Positions 34,182-41,404 of a stretch of 64,000 nucleotides of DNA are shown here, one piece after another; the stretch's first letter is position 1; every line of letters starts with the position of its first letter. This stretch comes from CAWFZT01 sp963820415. GTDB lineage: Bacteria; Chloroflexota; Anaerolineae; Anaerolineales; Anaerolineaceae. The stretch covers positions 248,001 through 312,000 of the forward strand of contig CAWFZT010000012.1 in the NCBI GenBank assembly GCA_963820415.1. The letters run 5' to 3'. Below the pieces are notes generated by a model that worked only from the letters and a program-made list of their open reading frames with translations, did not search any database and was not told the DNA's origin. A program made the translations under genes and the position numbers.

Positions 34182-35390
34182 ATGGCTGAAGCATCGCAGA
34201 CGCTGCCGAAACGTAAAATCGCCATTACCATCGTGGTTGTTTTCCTTTATTGGGTGGCGTTGTATCTTTTCGTCCCCACCCTGCCAGTTTATGTACAAAG
34301 CAAGGTGAATGACCTGGCGCTGGTGGGAGTAATTCTGTCGATGTATGGGTTATGGCAGATCTTCTCCCGCATGCCCAGTGGAATCCTTTCGGATTGGATC
34401 GGCTGGCGCAGGCCGGATATCTTGATTGGGATGGCTCTGGTCGGGTTGGGAGCATGGATTCTGGCGCATGCCCAAAATTCTACCGGTTTGTTGATTGGGC
34501 GCTCCATCACCGGCATCGGAGCGGGCGCCTGGGTGCCCATGGTAGTCTTGTTTACCAGCCTATTCCCGCCCAAAGATGTGATCAAAGCCACTGCTATCCT
34601 GTCGGCAGTCAACTCAATCGGCCGGATTGTTGGCAGCGCCTCCAATGGCTTCCTGACCAGCCTGGGCGGTTATCTCCTGCCCTTTGAGGTGTCTGTGGGG
34701 GCGTCGGTGCTGGCGATTATAGCATTGTTATTACTTTCTGAAAAAAGGCACCCGCCCCAAAAACCTTCCTTGCGCAAGCTGGGGGTCCTGTTCATTCGGC
34801 GTGACGTACTGCTGCCTTCTCTATTGAGCGCGATTCTACATTATGGCGATTGGGCGGCATCTTTCACCTTTACGCCCATCCTGGCGGCCCAGTTAGGCGC
34901 CAGCGACGCGATGCTCAGCCTGTTAGCCAGCCTGAACCTGGGCATGGTGCTGCTGGGCAATGCCTTTTCTACGGCTATGTCGCACCGCTTGGGTTCTAAG
35001 AATCTGGTCGTAATCTGTTTCTTGATGCAGTCGCTGGGCATGGCTGGCGCTGCCCTGGCGCCTTCGCTGCTGGTGGTGTTCCTGGCCCAATGCGTTATTG
35101 GATTTGCTTTCGGGGTGGGCTACCCGGTACTGATGGGGTTGAGCATCGAGAAGGTCGACCACCTGGAACAAAATTCTGCCATGGGTCTGCACCAATCGGT
35201 GTACGCCCTGGGCATGTTCGCCGGGCCCTGGTTGAGCGGTATATTGGCCAAAGCGATCGGCATCCAGCCGATGTTTGGCATTGTGGCTGGCTGTATTCTG
35301 GTATTGGGACTGCTGGGCCAAAGGGTGCTGAAGACCCGCGCGGAAGTCCTGAAGCAGACAGGCGAGATCCTGTTAATGGACCAGAAGTGA
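34182..35390 (+). CDS. MFS transporter (drug:proton antiporter-like)
   Basis: 402 residues, twelve helices. Motif A is SGILSDWIGWRRPDILIG, motif B is GRSITGIGAGAWVPMVVL, and a motif-C-like SVYALGMFAGPWLSGILA lies in helix 11. This pattern is typical of DHA-type exporters of the MFS_1 group. The substrate is unknown. The last 18 bp overlap the end of a small membrane protein gene on the other strand. Confidence 0.88.
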   Translation: MAEASQTLPKRKIAITIVVVFLYWVALYLFVPTLPVYVQSKVNDLALVGVILSMYGLWQIFSRMPSGILSDWIGWRRPDILIGMALVGLGAWILAHAQNSTGLLIGRSITGIGAGAWVPMVVLFTSLFPPKDVIKATAILSAVNSIGRIVGSASNGFLTSLGGYLLPFEVSVGASVLAIIALLLLSEKRHPPQKPSLRKLGVLFIRRDVLLPSLLSAILHYGDWAASFTFTPILAAQLGASDAMLSLLASLNLGMVLLGNAFSTAMSHRLGSKNLVVICFLMQSLGMAGAALAPSLLVVFLAQCVIGFAFGVGYPVLMGLSIEKVDHLEQNSAMGLHQSVYALGMFAGPWLSGILAKAIGIQPMFGIVAGCILVLGLLGQRVLKTRAEVLKQTGEILLMDQK

Positions 35391-35510
35391 AATGACCCAG
35401 GAAAGGATCAGGATGATTGCCATCGCACTGAAAATCAATTTCTGCCATCGCATGCGGCGCTGATCGCGGTTCAGTCCGGTCGAATGTTTGACTTGAGCTT
35501 GTTTCGCCAT
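35373..35510 (-). CDS. Small single-helix membrane protein (45 residues)
   Basis: Reads MAKQAQVKHSTGLNRDQRRM, then a basic RWQK and one hydrophobic helix of about 20 residues, ending LLVH. GGAGA lies six bases before the ATG. The basic N-terminus and terminal helix are typical of small membrane proteins such as SecE-like or regulatory peptides, but it is not recognisably SecE. The 3' end overlaps the MFS gene by 18 bp on the opposite strand. The good ribosome site and sensible topology make it likely to be real. Confidence 0.6.
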   Translation of the reverse strand: MAKQAQVKHSTGLNRDQRRMRWQKLIFSAMAIILILSWVISLLVH

Positions 35511-35569
35511 TCAATATCTCCAAGAATGGATTTTACCATTTCATATGAAAAAAGAAAGGAGATTCATAT

Positions 35570-35887
35570 ATGATCAGCAGAATATGGCACGGTTGGACGA
35601 CACCCGAAAATGCCGATGCTTATGAAACCTTGCTCAGAGAAGAAATTTTCCACATTATCAAGAACAAGCAGATTACCGGATATCGAGGTATCCAACTTCT
35701 GCGGAGACCACTGGGGGAAGAGGTCGAATTCATTACTGTAATGCGCTTCGACAACCTGGAGGCAGTGCGTGAGTTTGCCGGGGAAGACTACGAAACAGCT
35801 TTCGTGCTGCCGCAGGCCAGAAAACTTCTGAAACGGTTCGATGGGCGTTCGCAGCACTACGATATTAGAGTCGCAATGGAAGTCTGA
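35570..35887 (+). CDS. Antibiotic biosynthesis monooxygenase (ABM)-type small protein
   Basis: 105 residues with the ferredoxin-like alpha/beta pattern of dimeric ABM-domain proteins: ISRIWHGWTTPENADAYETL at the first strand and helix, ITGYRGIQLLRRP, EFITVMRFDNLEAVREFAG and a last strand with HYDIRVAMEV. Family members are cofactor-free oxygenases, haem-degrading enzymes or structural proteins, so the activity cannot be assigned. AAAGGAG lies eight bases before the ATG. It starts a short rightward group with a small membrane protein and a cytochrome. Confidence 0.75.
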   Translation: MISRIWHGWTTPENADAYETLLREEIFHIIKNKQITGYRGIQLLRRPLGEEVEFITVMRFDNLEAVREFAGEDYETAFVLPQARKLLKRFDGRSQHYDIRVAMEV

Positions 35888-35912
35888 ATATCGGATTAAT
35901 CTCATTATATTT

Positions 35913-36056
35913 GTGCGAATTTACGATCAATATTTCATTCCGCTGGTGCTGGGAGGCATGGCATTATACATCTTCACCGATATTTTCCACAGGGTAACCG
36001 TCCGGCGCAGACAGCGCCAGGCTGAAATATCCGGCTCGGAGGGGCAGTCTGAATGA
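35913..36056 (+). CDS. Small membrane protein or truncated C-terminus before the cytochrome gene
   Basis: From a GTG at 35913 the frame gives 47 residues: IYDQYFIPLVLGGMALYIFT as a helix, then a very basic VTVRRRQRQAE tail. The TGA overlaps the next ATG by the ATGA arrangement, which suggests translational coupling to the cytochrome b-c gene. An in-frame ATG at 35841 would overlap the ABM gene. The peptide resembles the C-terminal anchor of multihaem cytochrome c proteins that often precede such cytochrome b genes, so the front part may have been lost. Low certainty either way. Confidence 0.4.
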   Translation: MRIYDQYFIPLVLGGMALYIFTDIFHRVTVRRRQRQAEISGSEGQSE

Positions 36057-37281
36057 GTGAAACGGAGACAGACTCACGCTTCGAGCTGGCGCGACGGATT
36101 GAACACCTGGTATTGATCCTTTCCTTCACCACGCTGGCGATCACCGGATTACCGCAGAAATTCTCCCTGGCTGGTATCTCCCAGGTAATGATCCACCTGT
36201 ATGGTGGGATCGAGATGACCCGCGTGATCCACCGCCTGGCAGCCACCATCTTCGTTCTGGAGGCGGTTTACCACCTGGTTGTACTCGGTTACAAGCTGTT
36301 CGTCGTGCGGGTGGAAGCCAGTATGATGCCCGGACTGAAAGACGTCGTGGACGGAATCCAGGCAACACTGTATAACCTGGGCCTGAGGAAGGAGTTGCCG
36401 CGTATGGGGCGCTACAACTTCAAAGAAAAAAGGAGTATTGGGCTTTGGCGTGGGGTTTGGTGATCATGGCCCTGACCGGTTTCATGATGTGGAATCCGAT
36501 CCTTACCTCAAAAATTCTGCCTGGACAATTCATCCCGGCAGCTAAAGCTGCCTACGGCGCTGAGGCTATCCTGGCGGTGCTGGCCATCCTTCTCTGGCAT
36601 TTCTATAACGTGCACATGGTCGGTTGGAACTGGAGCATGCTGACTGGGAAGTTGAGCCATACCGAGATGGAAATGGAACATGCCGGAGAGTTGGATAAAA
36701 TCGATGCAGGCCAGGACCCGCTTACGATCAACCCCAGGCAATATAAACGCCGGATGAAGGTCTTTGTCCCACTTGTCATCGTCGTTTCATTATCGCTGAT
36801 GTTTGGATTATATAAGGTCGCCACCTTCGAGCAGACCGCGCTGATCACTCCGCCCACCCTGGACCCCGGTTTGCAGATTTTCGTGCCGCAGACCCCCACG
36901 CCTGGGAAGGTTGTCACAGCCACCCCCATACAGGGGATTGTCGTTACGTCCACCCTCACGTCAGTGAGTATCGCCACAGACACCCCGGCGGCCAGGGAGA
37001 AAGAGACGGCCCCCTCCACTACGCTTACCTGGAGCGGTGGCATAGGTCAGCTCTTTGAGAATAGCTGTGGCGAGTGCCATGGCAACAGTGGTGGGCTATC
37101 GATGAGCACGTACGTCGACATTATGAAAGGCGGTAAGCATGGACCTGTCATCCTTCCGGGCGATCCCCAGGACAGCCGGCTGGTGAAAATTCAATCGTCA
37201 GGGATGTACCCAGGCTTGCTCAGCGCCAGCGAACTGGACAGCGTTATCGCCTGGATCAAGGCTGGAGCTTTAGAAAAGTAA
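36053..37281 (+). CDS. Cytochrome b/b6-type membrane domain fused to a c-type haem domain, frameshifted
   Basis: The first part (RRIEHLVLILSFTTLAITGL, MTRVIHRLAATIFVLEAVYH) is in one frame to about 36427; the rest (ALAWGLVIMALTGFMMWNP, LLWHFYNVHMVGWNWSM) is in another. One base missing in the A6 run at 36426-36431 explains the break. The joined protein is about 410 residues: four to five helices with His pairs for b haem, a further helix, a Thr/Pro linker and a C-terminal cytochrome c domain with ENSCGECHGNSGG (CxxCH) and a distal Met in SSGMYPG. It would pass electrons between quinones and an external acceptor. The stop abuts that of the converging gene with no gap. Confidence 0.75.
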
Positions 37282-38226
37282 CTAATTCTCAACCTGGCGA
37301 AGGCGGGAGCCGCACGCCCGGCAGAAAACGTCCCCGGGGTTGGCCATACGGCCGCACTGGTGGCAGTAGACCACGGTGCGCGAGCTGGGGGCCATGCCGG
37401 CCTGCTTGGGGGATTGCGGTGTATTACGGTGTTCGTGCCGGAGATAGCCTGACTGACGGTGTTTTTTCCCTGACTGCCAGTACCACAACAATCCGGCGCC
37501 CATAACTACTCCGCTTAGTGAGCCGAGAGCCCACGGCAGGGCGTCGATAAATGAGATGCGCCCTCTGGTATTGGGAGTGACCGGTTGGACGGCCTGAACC
37601 GGCTGGGAAGTGGAGCTCAGGTTGTTGTCTGGTTTGTTGTACGTCAAGTGGATGAATACCGGTGAGGATACTTCGACCTGACCGACCACCTTGGTAAAGT
37701 AATTAAACCCATCCGAGCCTTTGCTGCTTTCCCCCATGTAGGGTTGGATCTGCATGTCGGTGGCGTGGGTGGGCTGCTGCACAACCGCGATGAACTCTTG
37801 CACGGCGTAATCGCCAGACCAGCGGTACTCATAAGAACGCGTGTTTCCCTGATGTTTTAAGCCCGGGTCGTAATATTCGAGCTGAATTTCCGGAGAAGGG
37901 GTTGTGAAAGTGATTGCCAGCAAACTGTTATCTATCACCGGGGTCTTGTATTCCAGGTTGTAAAGCAGGCCGTCGGCATCTTTCATCGCCAGGTTAGACG
38001 GGCCGCCGGTCTGGCCGGGGATGTGCAGAGTGAGGGTGGCCGGCAGGCTGAGATCAGGCGATAACGTGATATGGTAAATCACCAGCACATTCGGCCGGTC
38101 GAATTCTGGCCAGATATCGACCTGCAACTTGGCGATGGTCAGGTTTGAGGCCGCCTGCGCCCTGGTCAGCGGGCCGAACAGATAAAAAAGAATCAAAAAA
38201 CCAATAAATAACCGCAGTTTATTCAT
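37282..38226 (-). CDS. Exported membrane protein with cytoplasmic zinc ribbon
   Basis: 314 residues. A signal peptide (LFIGFLILFYLFGPLTRAQA) leads to an outer domain of about 200 residues with Ig-like strands (LTIAKLQVDIWPEFDRPNVL, VEVSSPVFIHLTYNKPDNN), then one helix (ALPWALGSLSGVVMGAGLLW) and a cytoplasmic tail ending in a CHQC-N13-CRAC zinc ribbon. The family is not known to me, but the plan, with an outer beta domain and an inner ribbon, suggests a membrane scaffold or sensor. Monocistronic, with the stop codon touching that of the cytochrome gene. Confidence 0.7.
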   Translation of the reverse strand: MNKLRLFIGFLILFYLFGPLTRAQAASNLTIAKLQVDIWPEFDRPNVLVIYHITLSPDLSLPATLTLHIPGQTGGPSNLAMKDADGLLYNLEYKTPVIDNSLLAITFTTPSPEIQLEYYDPGLKHQGNTRSYEYRWSGDYAVQEFIAVVQQPTHATDMQIQPYMGESSKGSDGFNYFTKVVGQVEVSSPVFIHLTYNKPDNNLSSTSQPVQAVQPVTPNTRGRISFIDALPWALGSLSGVVMGAGLLWYWQSGKKHRQSGYLRHEHRNTPQSPKQAGMAPSSRTVVYCHQCGRMANPGDVFCRACGSRLRQVEN

Positions 38227-38390
38227 ACAGATCCATCATATTGATTTTTTGGTGAAATTTTAGAAAGTACCTGCCCAGTTAAAGAATCTCACACCTGACT
38301 GAACAGCTACAGTCTATATTAAAATAACACATGAATGTGTGTGCAAGGTTAAAAATTGGGCTATTTCGAAAATAATTCGGAAATAGTTAA

Positions 38391-38422
38391 AAAGAGGGCG
38401 GGTACATGCGCCCACCCTCTTT
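38391..38422 (-). terminator. Intrinsic terminator of the M23 lipoprotein gene
   Basis: On the minus strand a 12-bp stem AAAGAGGGTGGG/CCCGCCCTCTTT (one T-G pair) with an 8-base loop is followed by TTTTTAA. It lies 15 bp after the stop of the long leftward operon. The rest of the 210-bp gap shows nothing else. Confidence 0.85.
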
Positions 38423-38436
38423 CCTGACAACTCGGT

Positions 38437-41349
38437 TTACAAACGCCGTGGCTTGTGGGCCATCACCAGCTTGCGCGGGCCTGGCTCACCCCGCAGTCTG
38501 CGCGTCGTACGGTTAGCCCAGTTTACCAAACTGTTCCAGACTTCATTGAGATTCTTGTGCGGTCGATTTTTACGCGGCAGCGGTGCAGGATTGTCTGAAA
38601 ACGAGAGTGGGATGCCGCGCGTTTCAGCCGCATACCCGGCGGCGGGGGCGGCGCGTTTCGCCTGGACACTCTTTACCACTTTGTACCCACCTACGCCGAG
38701 CGAGGCCAGGAACAGGGACAGGACGTAATAGTACCAGGGCAGGCTGCCCAGACCTTCGCTTGCCAGGCTAAATTTATAATAGGTGTCTGTACCTGCCAGG
38801 TGATCGTCGTAGGGTTGAAGGCGGATGAAGTATATTTTGCCCTCGGGGGCTTTCCATTGCAGCAAGGTGGTCGCATCGGGAGCAGAGGGTTTGGCCTCAC
38901 CCAGTACAGTTTTCCCATCCCCTGCCAGCACATCGATGTAAGAGGATGCCGCGCCGTTATCCGGCCAGGTTTTAATGTCATACGTCTTTCCAGCCTGGGC
39001 GGTGAACGTCAACCAGTCTTCGTCTGATTCCGGGCAGAAATTATGGTGTTGGGTTTGACCGACGGAGATTTTTATAGCTGATCTGGGACCAGCATCAGAC
39101 TTCTTAAGGTCGTAACTGTCAGGCGTGCAATGATTTTCAATAGTTATCTTGGCCTGAGCGGAATCCGGGTAGGGTTCTAAGCTGCCGCTCTTATCGAAAC
39201 TGTGAATACGGAATTGGTAGGAGTGTCCCAACTCACCGATGAACCAGTCCTGTCGGTCGGCTGCCGTGTATTTTTGGTTGTAAGTGGTCCAATTCCCTCC
39301 GTTATCACGGTATTGAATCTCGAATCCATCCAGGTCGACCAGGCCAGAGATGACTTTCCACTTCAACAGGATGGCGGAGTTCTTCTGTCCGGCCGGCAGC
39401 GGTTCGAGCTGGCTGGTGGGTGGGGCTTCGGAGAAAGACACGTCAAACTGCAGGCTGGATTGGTTGGTGCCGGTAGTATTCCGGGCAATCACGGTCCAGG
39501 TGTATTTCCCGGCGGGCAGTTTTCCAACCACCCAGGAGGTGTCAGTCTGCCAGTCCATGTTCATCGACCCACCTGCCGGACCTTTAAGGGTTGAGGAATA
39601 CTGCAAGGTGTTGCCGCTATCAGTCCATGTCAGGGTCAGAAAGTGCTGGTCAGTGATCTCTCCGTCAAGGAAGTTCAGTGGAGAATGCAGGGTCGGGGCG
39701 TCCGGCTTGCCCGGTAAAGGTGTTTTAGAGGCCGGTGCGCTGGTCGCCTGGGCAATGCCTTTTGTGGGTAGCGGTGTCTTGGATGGAACAGGGGTTTTGC
39801 TTGGCACCAGGGTCTTTGAGGGAGCCTGGGTTTTGGTAGGCGCAGGTGTTTTGGTGGGCGCCTGGGTCTTAGTGGGCACCGGAGTTTTGGTTGGGATTGG
39901 AGTCTTACTCGGTTTCGGGGTTTTGGTGGATGTTGCGGTAGGAGTGGCAGTCGGATCGCAAGAATAATTCTTGGTCAGGTGAATCATACCCTGCTGACCA
40001 TCGGATAATTTACCTGATTTATCGGTCACCTGCACGGATAGGAAGAAATCTCCATCCGGGATCTTAAGCTGGCACAAATCCAGTTTATTGGTAAATTTGA
40101 CCCCATTGACCAATGCGGCTGCCGGCTGCCAGGCGCCATCGTAGGTGTACATGAGCTGGATCGACTTGACGGCAGTATCATCCATGCCATAACCGCTAAC
40201 AGTCAGTTTACGCCCCTTGACCACCTGGTTTGTGGTTGGTTTGGTAATATACCCGGTCGGCCTCTCCATATCCGCGTTGCCTGAAATATACAGGCTCTTG
40301 GGTATACACTGGCTGCCGTAGTTGGGAAAATTAGCCGCTTCGATGCAGGTACGTGGTCTCCCACCATTCACGCTAACATCGGAGAAGACGATGTCAACCG
40401 AGGTGCCCCAGAAGTCATCCGGGTTAGTATGTACCATGAAATGAAGGTGATGCCCGGTGCTGGGGCCGTTGTTGTCGGCATTGGCGATGAACTGCCCTTG
40501 CTGGACTTCGGCGCCGTGCACGCGCAAATTTACCGGGATGCTGTCCTGGGCCAGGTGATAGTACAACTGGAAGGTAATGGGGGTGGTGGTATCGTCTTCC
40601 AGCACCAGGTAATTGGCATGTTCCATCTGGTTATCCGGGTACTGCCAGATGGCGTATTTGACCTTGCCGCCCTTAGCCGCCAGGACCGGGAACTCGGTGC
40701 CATCGGCGAAATCGAAGGCATACAGGCAGTCCGCCGGGCAGCTCTTATAAATAAATACGTGGCCGATGCTGCCGGTCAGATACTTGGCCTTTCCGGCTTC
40801 CCAGGGTAGCTTATAGCCGGTAAATACTTTGGCGTCTTTTTGCTCCGGCTGTTCGTTTGGCATGTAGCGCGCCCGCAGCTCGGCACCCAGCATTTTGGCT
40901 GGCACGCTTTTGAGCATCTTTACCCAGTCCTTATCGGCCTGGAAATAAAGCTTCCAAACCATGTTCCCACTCTGGGCATCCTTCTCCTGGTGGGCAATAC
41001 ACAGGCTGAGCTCGCCTGGGACGAAGGCGCCGGTATCCGGGTCTATCCACTTAACCCATACCAGGCCAAGGCTGCCATCATCAGAGAAATCGACGAGGTC
41101 GATGCGCACTTTGTAGATCAACAGGGCCAGGATATCTGTGCGTTGATGCGGCACCTCCTGCAGTATGTCATCGATTGCCTGGACGCGCGGGTCGTTGAAT
41201 TTTTGAGGCGGTTCGGCAGGGGCCAGTTTTGGGATGGCCTGGGTTTCAGGCTGTGGGGTAGGCTTGGAAGGCGAACAGCCGAGCAAAAGGCTCAGGCTTA
41301 TGACAACGATCAGGTTCAGGATCAGGAGGTGGTAAGATTTCTCGTTCAT
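38437..41349 (-). CDS. Large lipoprotein with M23 (LytM-type) peptidase domain, TKTP-repeat linker and Ig/FN3-like domains
   Basis: 970 residues. The lipoprotein signal ends LLLGCSPSKP (Cys about 25). The M23-like domain covers about residues 175-330: YAFDFADGTEFPVLAAKGG, QLYYHLAQDS and the zinc-binding STGHHLHFMVH are present; the first His ligand is not at the usual H-x3-D spacing, so activity is probable but not certain. A linker with about a dozen TKTPxP-like repeats follows (about 465-545), then fibronectin-type and pre-peptidase-like domains, a single helix (about 895-915) and a basic cytoplasmic end. The family cuts peptide cross-links of peptidoglycan. Last gene of the TPR/PBP-like/M23 operon, 55 bp after the PBP-like gene. 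Confidence 0.82.
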   Translation of the reverse strand: MNEKSYHLLILNLIVVISLSLLLGCSPSKPTPQPETQAIPKLAPAEPPQKFNDPRVQAIDDILQEVPHQRTDILALLIYKVRIDLVDFSDDGSLGLVWVKWIDPDTGAFVPGELSLCIAHQEKDAQSGNMVWKLYFQADKDWVKMLKSVPAKMLGAELRARYMPNEQPEQKDAKVFTGYKLPWEAGKAKYLTGSIGHVFIYKSCPADCLYAFDFADGTEFPVLAAKGGKVKYAIWQYPDNQMEHANYLVLEDDTTTPITFQLYYHLAQDSIPVNLRVHGAEVQQGQFIANADNNGPSTGHHLHFMVHTNPDDFWGTSVDIVFSDVSVNGGRPRTCIEAANFPNYGSQCIPKSLYISGNADMERPTGYITKPTTNQVVKGRKLTVSGYGMDDTAVKSIQLMYTYDGAWQPAAALVNGVKFTNKLDLCQLKIPDGDFFLSVQVTDKSGKLSDGQQGMIHLTKNYSCDPTATPTATSTKTPKPSKTPIPTKTPVPTKTQAPTKTPAPTKTQAPSKTLVPSKTPVPSKTPLPTKGIAQATSAPASKTPLPGKPDAPTLHSPLNFLDGEITDQHFLTLTWTDSGNTLQYSSTLKGPAGGSMNMDWQTDTSWVVGKLPAGKYTWTVIARNTTGTNQSSLQFDVSFSEAPPTSQLEPLPAGQKNSAILLKWKVISGLVDLDGFEIQYRDNGGNWTTYNQKYTAADRQDWFIGELGHSYQFRIHSFDKSGSLEPYPDSAQAKITIENHCTPDSYDLKKSDAGPRSAIKISVGQTQHHNFCPESDEDWLTFTAQAGKTYDIKTWPDNGAASSYIDVLAGDGKTVLGEAKPSAPDATTLLQWKAPEGKIYFIRLQPYDDHLAGTDTYYKFSLASEGLGSLPWYYYVLSLFLASLGVGGYKVVKSVQAKRAAPAAGYAAETRGIPLSFSDNPAPLPRKNRPHKNLNEVWNSLVNWANRTTRRLRGEPGPRKLVMAHKPRRL

Positions 41350-41404
41350 ACCTCCTGTAGATGCAATGTCTGTACCAATTGTTATGAATTTGGGGCTGGG
41401 CGGA

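Noticed and set aside
39760..39960. CRISPR-like or minisatellite array
   Set aside because: The periodic DNA encodes the TKTPxP linker of the M23 lipoprotein; repeat spacing follows codons and there are no unique spacers.
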